From NCBI GenBank assembly GCA_021927905.1, contig BLLK01000047.1:4154001-4218000 (forward strand): a stretch of DNA of 64,000 bases, in the 5' to 3' direction. The DNA is from Chaetoceros tenuissimus (taxonomy: Eukaryota; Bacillariophyta; Thalassiosirophyceae; Chaetocerotales; Chaetocerotaceae). The notes under the pieces were generated by a model that ran no database searches, was not told the origin of the DNA, and saw only the letters and a list, made by a program, of their open reading frames with translations. This document shows positions 52,126 to 62,203 of this stretch, in pieces. A program made the position numbers and the translations under genes. Within the stretch, counting starts at the first letter, position 1. Every line of letters begins with the position of its first letter.

Positions 52126-53587
52126 ATGAAGATTTCATCTGCAAGTGTCGCGGCTCTTCTCATTCTTCCTTCTGCATCGGCATTCATTGTCCCTTCTTCT
52201 ACTTCTTCTACTTTTGTAAAATCTTGTCTCAAAGCAAAATCTGAATTTGATTATCTACTTGGAGAAGGAACAGGCATTCACACTCAAAATGCACTCGTTA
52301 CAAATGAAATTGACATGAATAAAATCATTACTCTACCAGATACTACCAAAGCAGCCACCTTGACATCCAGTATCACATACGATGAAGCATCAGCATCTTC
52401 CTCTGATGTATTCAATGAAGAACAAGAAACTGATGGTGTACAAGATCCACGCATGGCGGAAATTATCCGAAAAGAACAACAACAAATGGCAATCAAGGCA
52501 GAACCACCATCTAAAATTCCTCTAAGTATCAAAGCCATGAACTTTCTAAAGGGCAAAGATTTTGGTGAAATTTTCTTTACTGTACTTGTACCTGTCATCG
52601 GAGGATATTACTTTCTCAACAAGGGAATTGCAGCTTCCAAAACTAAAGTAGACGATAAGGCCACGGAGATATTGGAAGATTATGCGAATGAAATGATTTA
52701 TCATGATGGAGATTTTGAAGAGATGAAGTTGGCTCATGCGGATTATGGTAAAAAGTTGGTCTTTTTGGGGACCAACAAGAGTGATAAAATGCTTAAAAGA
52801 TATCTTGAGTTTTATGCCAAGAAAAAGACGGTTAGTCCACAAGCTATTAGGTGAGTGTGCGAGTGAGCGAAGCGAACGATTATGTAAAAGTTTCTTACCT
52901 TTTTTCATACTTATATCTCTCTATAGCTCCCTTTCCTATGTATTCTCTCTTTACAAATTGACGGAAGAACGTGCGGGAGAAATTCTTGCGGAATTGTGTC
53001 TATCCATGCCAGAAAAGGTGGCGTCAGCTGGTAAACTCCTATTCTTTGGAGAACATATCCTCAAGACACCAGAAGGTAGAGCGAAACTTGCACCCATCAA
53101 GGAACTTTTGGCATCGGTATACCGTGATGATGGAGTCATTAGTGGAGAAGAAATTGTGGAAAAGTCACAGCTTGCAATGGCGGAAGCGGCTTATAGAGCA
53201 GCTGTTGCTTCAGCTGGAAAGAAACAATCAGAGTTGACTATTGGTTGGGAAGTTCTTGGATTGGATGAGGAGACTGCTACCAAGATTTTTGAGGAGGTTG
53301 CTGGTGAAGGATTTATTACACAGAGAGAAGCAAAGTATGCTGTTAAGCAACAAAAATATGATGATAAGGGAAGAAAGCTTGATGATGATGGAAAACTAGA
53401 GAACCCAGAAGAGGCAGATGATGAAGAGGAAGAATCAACCAAGGCTAGTGGAAATGTACAAGAATGTACAGAATGTGGTTTCACTCTATTCGTAGCTGAG
53501 GGAAGAGATTTCAAATTCTTCAATAGCGGATTCACTTGTCCAGAATGTGGGGCTTCCAAGGATAAATTCAAGGCTGCAGATATCTAA
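52126..53587 (+). CDS. Plastid-targeted membrane protein with rubredoxin domain
   Basis: Exon 1 is 52126-52850 and exon 2 is 52927-53587. The 76-nt intron has donor GTGAGT and acceptor CTATAG. The product is 461 residues. The N-terminus is a textbook diatom plastid signal (LLILPSASAFIVPSS). One membrane helix lies at about residues 145-163 (IFFTVLVPVIGGYYFLNKGI). The middle is helical. The C-terminus has a rubredoxin-type iron site: ECTECGFTLFVAEGRD, then FTCPECGASKDKF (C-x2-C and C-x2-C). Plant and algal membrane-anchored rubredoxins work in photosystem assembly, but this one has a longer helical part, so that role is only possible. An acidic linker (EEADDEEEES) precedes the metal site. Confidence 0.85.
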
Positions 53588-53849
53588 ATAAAAGAAATAT
53601 AGTAACAAAAAGAAATGTTTTATAAGTTTAATTGAAATTTGTTTGTACTTGGATTTGATACTGAAGAGAACGTACGTAAGTAAGTAAGAGAGTATGTCGA
53701 TTTGAAATCAAATAAATCGAATCACTTCCAATGCTGTCACAGAGGAAAAGAAAGGCCAGTACCTTCAAGAATTCCAAGGCTCTCGGTCGCTCAAAGAAAA
53801 TATCGCGGAATTCTTCCATCAAGGATTTTTTTTCTAGTAAACGTTGGAA

Positions 53850-55079
53850 ATGGGGAAACGAAGTAAAAGCAACAAGAATAAGAATACAAGGGATTTGCAT
53901 CTCGGGCGTGTCAAGGATACTGAGAAGATCTTTGACGATTTACTTGCAGGAATTTGTGGAGGGATTGGGCAAGAACGTAAGGCAATTGAATTGCTGCTAA
54001 AAAATCTTTCTTTGTTGGAGGAGAGAAAACTTTCTTATTCTATCTTGAGTAAGCATGCTGCCTTTACCAAAAGGCTAACTGAAATACATATGCATCTGGT
54101 CATTAGTCAACTTAATAGCCAAAACTATACTGAAGCATTTGAATCATGGAAAGTTGTATCGGAATATGAAAGCTCCCATCTTCAAAAACTCCTAGAACCT
54201 TTCAAAGATCTTTTTCTCTTACGAATCAAGGGAGAAAAGAAGGACAAAAGCGCTGAACGATTAGTTCGAAAAACAGAACAAATAATTGTTGGAGGTAAAG
54301 TTCACGACCCTGTTAATATTCTTTTTATTGGAAAAGTACTTTTAGAGTTGTCTCGACTACAAATGTTTGAAGCAGTATATCACCTGTCGTGCTTGATGAT
54401 GGAAAATGAGGCTATCAAAACTACTGGAAGCATGTTCTTGATGTTCTCTTGCGTTGACTTACTCAGATACAATGGACTAGATAAAGATGGATACAATCAC
54501 TCCTTGACAAAGTACGCCTTGACTTTGTGCGAGTTTCCTGCAAAAAGCATTGGGGAATTTCATTTATCTACCTCTCTTATTCGCTTCTACGCTGTTATTC
54601 ATGGCGTAGAAGACGAAGAATCAACTGAACATGTAAAAGAGAAATGTATCGAGTTGATGGAAAAGTATATTGAATCTCAAATTACAAAACAAAGCATGAT
54701 GTGTTACACATGCAACACCAAGTCTACACCAAATTGTGAAGTACTTATCTGCCAAGGGTGCCGAGTAGCTTCTTACTGCTGTAAAGATCATCAACGTCTT
54801 AACTTCCTATTCAATAATAAGACGGGAACCAGAGGTCTTGGCCATAAACATTTGTGTCCTGTCTTCAAGGCCCATCGAAAGAAGAAAGAGAATATTGATA
54901 GCTCAAAGCAGGGTCACCTCAATAGAAAGTTCGAACGGGCATGTATGAGGTTCTTTTTGAGTACTTTGAAAAGCAAAGCCAGCAAACGAATGATTATCAG
55001 CAAGCAGAATGAGCACCAGTGCGACTTGAAAAAAGGGTTCAATCTTTACACCAAGTCTTTCTTAGGCTTGCCTTTTTGA
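53850..55079 (+). CDS. Large MYND zinc-finger protein, intact paralogue
   Basis: 409 residues from ATG 53850; the frame begins two codons earlier at a TTG, and the paralogue at 11907 also begins MGKRSK. Residues about 30-270 are helical. Residues about 285-345 hold an atypical MYND finger: MMCYTCNTKSTPNCEVLICQ, GCRVASYCCKDHQRL, and after a 15-residue insert GLGHKHLCPVFKAHRKKK. The basic end follows. The protein lacks other motifs. It is the whole version of the family whose broken members lie at 10161 and 10720. Such fingers bind partner peptides; the role is unknown. Confidence 0.8.
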   Translation: MGKRSKSNKNKNTRDLHLGRVKDTEKIFDDLLAGICGGIGQERKAIELLLKNLSLLEERKLSYSILSKHAAFTKRLTEIHMHLVISQLNSQNYTEAFESWKVVSEYESSHLQKLLEPFKDLFLLRIKGEKKDKSAERLVRKTEQIIVGGKVHDPVNILFIGKVLLELSRLQMFEAVYHLSCLMMENEAIKTTGSMFLMFSCVDLLRYNGLDKDGYNHSLTKYALTLCEFPAKSIGEFHLSTSLIRFYAVIHGVEDEESTEHVKEKCIELMEKYIESQITKQSMMCYTCNTKSTPNCEVLICQGCRVASYCCKDHQRLNFLFNNKTGTRGLGHKHLCPVFKAHRKKKENIDSSKQGHLNRKFERACMRFFLSTLKSKASKRMIISKQNEHQCDLKKGFNLYTKSFLGLPF

Positions 55080-55278
55080 ATCCTCCACCAAATTGGTAGT
55101 AGTGAAATAGAGTCAACAAAGGAAATAAGAAACTTTGTTAGTGTCCCGTCGTAATCATAGAAGAATTACCGTGTTTTACCAACCTTTGCTAATACAAGAT
55201 ATCGCTAGAGAGTGTTTGAAATTCGAAAGCTTTCATTATATATCCAGTGATTAAAAAACTCTTTGTGCAAAAGTCTAT
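55080..55278. other. Short convergent gap
   Basis: About 200 bp between the stop of the MYND gene and the stop of the protease gene. Nothing recognised. Confidence 0.35.
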
Positions 55279-58200
55279 TTATATATTATTAGTACAGGTT
55301 TGTCTACAAGTTTTAGCTACCGCTCCCCCTTGCAAGCTACATCTTTCTGGAATCTTTTCTGGAAGATTGCTTACCCAATTGCAACTCTTCCATACCCCGT
55401 TGACTTTGAATCTCCCCTCAGCATCAACTTCACACTGACCACCGTATTCTGAACAAGTAGAGGGACAAAGTGAGGCAACATTTTGATAGGAACAACGTCT
55501 TTCTGTATGCTTGTTCGATACCCAACTGCATGGCTTATCGACAACCTCACCACCTGCCTTGATGAATCTGCCAATCAGTGGCGAATCTATACAATAGTCT
55601 TCCGAACAAGTGGCTCGACACAACATCGAAACTTCTTTCAAACCACAGCGTTGCTTTCTCTTGCTAGGTATTCTTTTTACCCATTCACAAGATTTTGTAC
55701 CTACTCCAGCAATACTGAACCTTGTTTCAGTATCGATATTGCAGTTTCCTCTACATATGCGAGGACAAAAGTTTGCGACGTGCTTCAATTGGCATCTACT
55801 TTGAGTGTCTTTCCTAGCTACCCATTTGCAAGATTTCGTAAGACTAGTCCCATCTGATTTTATGAATGTGCCGAATGTTGAAGAAGAGTCAAGGCATTCA
55901 GGTGTCATTGTTGGAGAACTTGTTGGAAATTGCCTCAAGTCTTTCCAATTCACATATTGAAGTTTCCATGTATATAAGACACTATCAACATCAACTCTAT
56001 CTTCTCTGTATAGTTTGAACGACTTGTACTTGTCTTCCGTATTCACACCTAAAAAGAATTTGAAGTTTGGCTTTTGAATATGAAGTACCTCGAGCTCAGA
56101 GTCGTACTGAAATCGTCTTCTAGAAGTAGACACATTGGGACCGCAGTCATCTAAGAATACCTCGCTCTTTTTGAGGCTGATACACGAGTCAGTAATCATG
56201 TATGATTGAATTTGATTCTTTTCATCAATGTAGAATAGTTGATTATGTGTATCTGCACATGATCTTACTTGGAATGATGCTTCTTCTAATGCCTCCCCTT
56301 GCAAAGAAAGACAGAAAGTTCGACCTGAAGTATCAAATGAATAGCTAGATACAAGTTGAAAGTATTCAATCGAGGGGGTTGGCATTTGCGAAAAAGATGG
56401 AGATATTGTTGGTGATGCTGAAGGTCTTTCAATCACATTTACTTCTCCTGCTGTCACTTCAACACCTGTGGCTTCCATGATTGCTTCCACAATGGTCGGT
56501 AGTTCTTGTTGGATTTTCAATACAATTGTATCCGGAGTCAACTCTACAGATTCATTTATCGGAAAGATGATCACAGTATATGTAATGCTGTCCTCTGCAT
56601 TTAGAATACGAGATTTGAATGTTGTAGTCCTTTTGCTTGCACAGTTTTCTTCAACATCTGTTATGAATGCCTCTGAGTTCTCATCGCTTAAAAGAAGTGT
56701 CACAGATTTCTCGCTCTCTTCAGAGCTTGAGCAAATTCCGTTGAATGAAATTTCAGCGGATAAGCTATTTATTGTATTTCTTTCTGTTGGTGATGCTGTG
56801 AGATGTGTTGGGAAGTTTGTAGGCATCAATGTCGGATATTTCGTAGGTGGTGAAATTGGTGGCTGTAGAGGCGTCGGAGCTGGAGGTGTAGGTGCTGGAG
56901 GTGTAGGTCCAACAGGAATCTTTGAAGGAAATTGAGAAGGTAATGCCGAAGGCTCCATCGACGGTCCTTGCGATAAGGTAGGAATGAGTGACGGGAGATT
57001 TGACGGACTGAAAGATAGACTCGGAAAAACAGAGGGTACACTTGAAGGGCTAGTGGAGTAATGACTATTCTCAAAGTTGTACTTGATTTGGCCATTGAAA
57101 GCTGGAAAATATCCTTCCAAAATAGATCCAATGGAAGTTCCAGTAGAGGCTTGTGTGATTTGTGTTGTTGTAATTGTCACATGTTCGTTTGAAATCGCTG
57201 GAACATTGTCTAGCCACTTGAATACATTCTCAGTGTCGAAGACAATGTAAAACGAACGTACACTTCCAGCACTAGAAACTTTCCTTTCAGGAAAGAGAAA
57301 ATTCACCTTATTCAAGTATGCTGAAATAGCTCCATTGTGAATTTCTTCCCAACTATCTACGCTAGTATCACCATTTATTGCTCCGTCTTTGGTATAAAGC
57401 CGAGCATTCAATGTTTGTGAAGTATATAAAGAAACCAATTCAATTTCGGAGAATGAAATATCTGCGTGGACTTGCAATTCAAAGATTATCCCAAAACCAA
57501 ATGGTAATCCATCTTTATTCAATGGAATAAATTTAGAGCTGTAGGTAAAGTTCATATCTATGGAAAACTCAAGTTCACTCACCTTCACTAGTACTATCAA
57601 CTTCATTACAATTTGTAGGACTGACACAGTCCATATTACAAGTAGAGCAGAATTCAGTAGCCTCGCATATACCATTTCCGCAACAATTATCGGTCACTGG
57701 GTATTCACAAAGCCCCAAGGTGCACGATCTTGTGAAACAAGAACTAATCACTCGGTTGCAATCAGAATCAGAGGAGCAGTTCACATTCTCCAAACTCACA
57801 GTGAGCGGAACGTAATCCACACCCGAATCCACAGAAGTCACACCAGCAACAAACAGTAAACTCCTACCGTCCACGAAATCAGATATTTGCTCGGTACTTC
57901 CAGGTTCAATTTCTAGTAACTTCCAACTTTGTTTCGAAGCTCCACCTTGAACAAGAACGAGCTTATTCCTAGCTTCGTCTACATCATTATTGATGCCTTC
58001 AGCATAGTTGTACATTAGATAGAATGAATCAGCTGTTGGGTCGGGATTGAGAATTTCCAGCACCAAAGTATCAGCCAAAGTAGAGATAGAATAATCATTG
58101 ACTCCGATCATCCTACCGACAAATTCTTCTTCATTGGAAGGGTCGATGGTGACTACTCGATCTTGGTACCATCCTAAGAGAACAGTTTAGACACATTAGG

Positions 58201-59755
58201 ATTACAGAACAAAAATCATACAACAAAGAAAAGATTATTTGAATCTTACCGAGCTCAACACTCTTGGCACCATTGAAACACTGACTGCGTTCAGTTGCAC
58301 TTCTATATCCCACTATCACAATATGATTAATTTTAGTAAGAATCGTAATGAAAATTAATGCTAAACTCATATATCTCACTTACTGTTACAAGTTGTATCA
58401 AAGTATTCTTCCTCCTCGCCGCCTTCCCCTCTTTCTCCAGAGTGCAGAAGTCCTAGATTGTGCCCTGATAACGTCAATGGCGTTTATGTTAATCTCGACT
58501 TCAATATTAGAAAGAAACGAAATCGTGTAAAAACTTACCTATCTCATGAACCATTGTCTGAGCGTTTAGAATATTCGCATCATTGTAAAAACTAAATTTT
58601 CCTCCCTGATTCGCAAAAGCTATCCATCCAAAAGCATTATTGTACTTCATATCATATGGGACTGAGATGTCGGAATTAGAAAAGGTTGCAAATATAGTCT
58701 CTCCTTCGATGCAACGACTACTTACCTTGAACAAAGACATGGTCAACCAAATCAATAGAGCTTCCATACAATGCAGTAAGTGTATTTCCTATGTCAATTG
58801 GCGACGTACTATCAGTAGTGGAGATAGTCTTTTCTATTACTCCACTTGCCGCAAAAGTCAATCCTTCCACTTCACTAGGTGCGTAAAAGTTCAATTGATT
58901 GTTTGAACATCCACTGTAAATTGATACAATATTGAGATTGGATGGTTCAAATATCTCTTGACTAATGATTTCTGCCGAAAAGAAATATGTTGGTGTAAGT
59001 GTACTAGTAGTGATTCGAAAGACTATCACGCTTCTATTTCCTATTGTGTTTGAATTCAGCTTTCTCTTCATAGTCTCTACAGGATTGTGAGGCTTTCGCC
59101 ACTTGAGCTTTGATGCCTTGTTTCCTTTTATTCTTTCTCTATGCCTCGATTTTAGAGATGAGGATGAGTTCCCCCCAAGCCTAATCAAATCTACCTGTTC
59201 TTCAAAAATATTTTCCTCTATAATATTGGCTGCCTCTTGTATAGTACTATATTCCTTGAACAATCTCATCGTAGAATGTTCAATAACTGAATTTTGGACT
59301 ACAAGCTCTGTGTGACCTAGAGCCATTTGTTCTTCATAAGTTGCTTCAAATGTCTCATCAAAATCCAATATTTCAAGCATGATACCTCGAGCACCAGAAA
59401 TTGAATATTTTTCATCTACTATACATGTGTAGGCGTTCTTCATGTTGTAGACATCTCTAGGATTGATAGAATTTCTTTCATTTGTATGTACTGTATTTTC
59501 TTTCCGATATCTTCCATGCAACCGCAAAACTTGAGAACATACAATTTCATCTTCAATGGTCTGAACAAATGGCATGGACGCATCTAAGTTATCTGCTTTG
59601 CTTTTTACAGTCAGAGAATTTGTATCAGAGAATATGTTTGAAGTTTGGTCCCCTTGAACTAGTGCAATCATGGAAAGCCCAACAAGTACACGCGACCAGA
59701 AATTCAAGACGAAGAGCGAGGAACTTCCTTTTTTCTTGCGAGCCCGCCAATTCAT
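55279..59755 (-). CDS. Secreted M11 (gametolysin-like) metalloprotease with lectin-like and Cys-rich modules
   Basis: Six exons: 59755-58726, 58661-58539, 58464-58384, 58312-58250, 58173-57583 and about 57557 (or 57512)-55279, about 1388 or 1373 residues. The first four joins are in phase with good GT..AG sites. The last intron is either 25 nt or, more plausibly, 70 nt with an AAG acceptor. A signal peptide (LVGLSMIALVQG) is followed by a propeptide. Splicing exon 2 to exon 3 creates HEIGHNLGLLHSG, the zinc site of peptidase M11. CFNGAKSVELGWYQDR, also typical, spans exons 4 and 5. Next come a PSxxP linker (about 795-890), a beta-rich domain, a ricin-B-like stretch (FCLSLQGEALEEASFQVRSC; FLDDCG) and four Cys modules of the form C.WV....RC......CP..C. 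A role in cell-wall or matrix breakdown is inferred. Confidence 0.85.
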
Positions 59756-59906
59756 TTTGGATAGCTATTTCATTAATGAGGTTTCTATGATGTAAATAAG
59801 CAAAAGCGAAAGGTATTACTATGATAAGGTAAAGCTATTGTATGTCACTTTTTCTAGTGAAGAGGTGCACACACACAACATTATTGAAAGAGACATTGAT
59901 GCACAA
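59756..59906. other. 5' flank of the protease gene
   Basis: Short gap before repeat block A. Nothing specific seen. Confidence 0.3.
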
Positions 59907-60232
59907 ATGGTCATTTCGACATGTCAGAATACGGAGTCAATTTTTAAAATCAACTAAAATAATAAATAGATGGTTTTTCTAATTTAAAGAAACCTTCACT
60001 TTTCACTCGTACTCCCAGTATTTTCATTTAGCAACGAGATTGAATCATTGTGATGTAAAATTGCCTTTGTAATCATAATTTTGCATTTATCTATAGGCCT
60101 GTGAAGTAATATTTCATTGTGGCCTGCCCTTCTTTTGCATCATTTAATATTTGACCTGAGTTAACTCTAATAAACGTGCAGCATTTTTTGATAAAGTGCA
60201 AAAAATCTGCTCTTCTTTTTCTAACTCTGTAC
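59907..60232 (-). repeat. 3'-flank repeat block A
   Basis: 326 bp matching block C (61749-62050) along its whole length with many substitutions: CGACATGTCAGAATACGGAG against CGGTATGTCAGCTACGGTGT, and near the other end AATCTGCTCTTCTTTTTCTA against AATTTGCTCTTCTTTTTGTT. On the minus strand its end reads YRVRKRRADFLHFIKKC, similar to the peptides in blocks B and C. Downstream of the Cys/His-domain gene. Confidence 0.65.
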
Positions 60233-60381
60233 AATCGAACAAATAGTAGTCTACAACCATATTCAATATCATCTTTTACACAGTTTGTGTTATTCTTATG
60301 ATGTATCCTGTACCTTAGAGTGAGAAATACCTCGCTCTTCTTGCTTCCTCTTCATGGAAGTAGCAAGTAGCGAGCGAGGAT
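60233..60381. other. Spacer between repeat blocks A and B
   Basis: Nothing recognised. Confidence 0.3.
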
Positions 60382-60551
60382 GATTGTGATGTAATATCAC
60401 CTTTGTAATCATATCATTACCCTTAATAATGATTTATTTTTATTGGCCATCGACTTGCAGCTCGGAAAACATGAAGCGACAAAGTTCACTAGAAATATAC
60501 AACGAAATTCTTCGAAAGGCATGTGCTCTTCTTTTCACTTTGAATCTGTAC
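60382..60551 (-). repeat. 3'-flank repeat block B
   Basis: About 170 bp matching parts of block A: GATTGTGATGTAATATCACC against CATTGTGATGTAAAATTGCC, and TGTGCTCTTCTTTTCACTTT against TCTGCTCTTCTTTTTCTAAC. It lies inside the possible exon 60440-60715. Confidence 0.6.
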
Positions 60552-60715
60552 TTGCGACCAAACATGTTGAGGTTACTGACTGCATGATCCACCAATGAAA
60601 TATATTTCATAAGGAAAGTACTGTACAAATTATGTAAAAAGTCTTGGTCATCTCCACAGATGTTATCGATCCATCTATTAATGATATCGTAGTTCGAGGA
60701 GTCACCTTCTTGCTT
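60440..60715 (-). pseudogene. Possible terminal exon or remnant of an unknown gene
   Basis: A minus-strand frame is open from just after TCTAG (a usable acceptor ending at 60716) to TAA at 60440, 91 codons: YDIINRWIDNICGDDQDFLH, then KYRFKVKRRAHAFRRISLYI. It has the look of a helical, basic coding exon. I could not join it in phase to the gene at 60922. The related peptide scraps in blocks A and C suggest a former gene family that survives only as C-terminal ends. Confidence 0.35.
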
Positions 60716-60921
60716 CTAGACTAAATTCTGCGTTGTTAGTAAGATAGATGTAGAGAAAAATTAAACAAACGTGACAGATGATGCATCTAGTCATGGAGCG
60801 AAGCCAAGTCCGTATCTTTCAATATTCATTTATTACCTCTGGCTGACCTTGGGTATACTACTAGAGAAGGGAGAAGAATCTGACACTGTGCTTCGGTCAC
60901 CTTCTTTTGCATACAAAGTAT

Positions 60922-61518
60922 TCAATAGTGGTGGTATTGCTGAGACATCATAGGTGCCTGTGAACTTTGAGTCTCTTGATCCCTTTTCTTTTTGTATTTC
61001 TTTGCCAAATCTGGAGGTGGACTTCCATGGATTGCTTGCCATACTGCCAGATAGTAACAAGTTTGACTGCCACGAGGTAGATTCAGTCTCTCTTCTTCAT
61101 GTACACTCATGAGTGTTTGTAGGTCCTTTTTAATTTCTTCCGGGCATTTCTCGCAGTTTTGTAGATGCTGATGAACTGGAAATAAAACTTTTTTGGAATC
61201 GGAAAGAGTCTTGAGTGAAGATGGAAAATATCTCCCTCCATTTTTTTTACGAGACAGTCCTTGGCAATGGAGGCAAGCAAAGCCTGAAAAACCTATTGGC
61301 ATTTTCTGGCGCAAGTTTTGATCGGAAGGAGAGGATAATACTTTGTATACATTGTCGAACACTGCATGTATAAAATAGGTTCCGTGTTGTCTATCACTTG
61401 GATGGATATTTAATGTTTGCTGCTGGCATGATGTACTAGTCGTCGCCAGTACTGCTCTATTCTCCTCCTTCTCAATATGTGAGCTGGAATCAATTAGTTT
61501 GTAACGTTTGGTAGGCAT
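60922..61518 (-). CDS. Diatom-type Cys/His domain protein
   Basis: 198 residues from ATG 61518. Residues 1-16 (MPTKRYKLIDSSSHI) match the start of the HSF gene at 63421. Residues about 75-135 hold a putative zinc domain: GFSGFACLHCQGLSRKKNGG, RYFPSSLKTLSDSKKVLFPV, HQHLQNCEKCPEEIKKDLQT, with C-x2-C and H-x-H-x3-C-x2-C ligands. I recall this arrangement as common in diatom proteins of unknown function. The C-terminus is basic, then Gln/Ser-rich. A nearby alternative frame at 60833-61060 (minus) also reads smoothly, so the true C-terminus may differ through splicing. Confidence 0.7.
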   Translation of the reverse strand: MPTKRYKLIDSSSHIEKEENRAVLATTSTSCQQQTLNIHPSDRQHGTYFIHAVFDNVYKVLSSPSDQNLRQKMPIGFSGFACLHCQGLSRKKNGGRYFPSSLKTLSDSKKVLFPVHQHLQNCEKCPEEIKKDLQTLMSVHEEERLNLPRGSQTCYYLAVWQAIHGSPPPDLAKKYKKKRDQETQSSQAPMMSQQYHHY

Positions 61519-61568
61519 TGTTTATCTTTTATCTGGCTGCTCTTGCTTGGAATAGTAATTGAAATAAT

Positions 61569-61586
61569 GTACCCGAGAAAATTGGA
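61569..61586 (-). promoter_or_regulatory. Shared 5' element (Cys/His gene)
   Basis: GTACCCGAGAAAATTGGA on the plus strand, 51 bp before ATG 61518. The same string lies 59 bp before the HSF gene. Confidence 0.55.
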
Positions 61587-61748
61587 GACCCGAACTTACT
61601 CTTACACTAGCTTACACTTCATTTACGTGGTGACCCGACCGCCTTTAACGGATATTTTGATATTTTGACTTTGAGGATACTTGTATGTACTTATCATACG
61701 TCGACCAGTTTTAGATTTTTTGGTATGGTAAGTACAAGCATTCATATA

Positions 61749-62050
61749 ATGGTAGTTTCGGTATGTCAGCTACGGTGTCAATGTTTAGAAATTGACTAAA
61801 ATAATAAAAAAGACTTTTTAAAATTGTAAAATTTTCGGTACCATCTTCACTACAACCATACAGCATTAATCGAAAAAGATTATGATACAACATTGCATTT
61901 GCAGTTATACAGAGTTGATGAGAATAGAAATAAATAGACCTTGCAAAGAGTATTCTGCAGTGGCGGCCTAATCTTTGACTTGCAACTAGTATACGTAAAG
62001 CATTTTTCGATAGCGAAAGGAATTTGCTCTTCTTTTTGTTTAATCGTTAC
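61749..62050 (-). repeat. 3'-flank repeat block C
   Basis: 302 bp homologous to block A, lying about 150 bp downstream of the HSF stop in the same orientation relative to its gene. Its minus-strand peptide (IPFAIEKCFTYTS) matches that of block A (LHFIKKCCTFI). Confidence 0.65.
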
Positions 62051-62203
62051 TACTACACGCACATCGTGAGGGCGGAGCAAGTATTGTCAACTTACTCTTT
62101 GTCTGTACAAGCACCAAAATATAGAAAATAATTTGCATTCAGTCTTCCTAGGTTGAAAGATCTTATTAGCAAACATAGTTTTCTGCGTAGTAAAAGATAA
62201 CTT

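Noticed and set aside
60833-61060. Alternative C-terminal frame of the Cys/His-domain gene
   Set aside because: It reads smoothly (YDVSAIPPLLNTLYAKEGD) but no splice choice joined it in phase to the main frame or to the exon at 60715.
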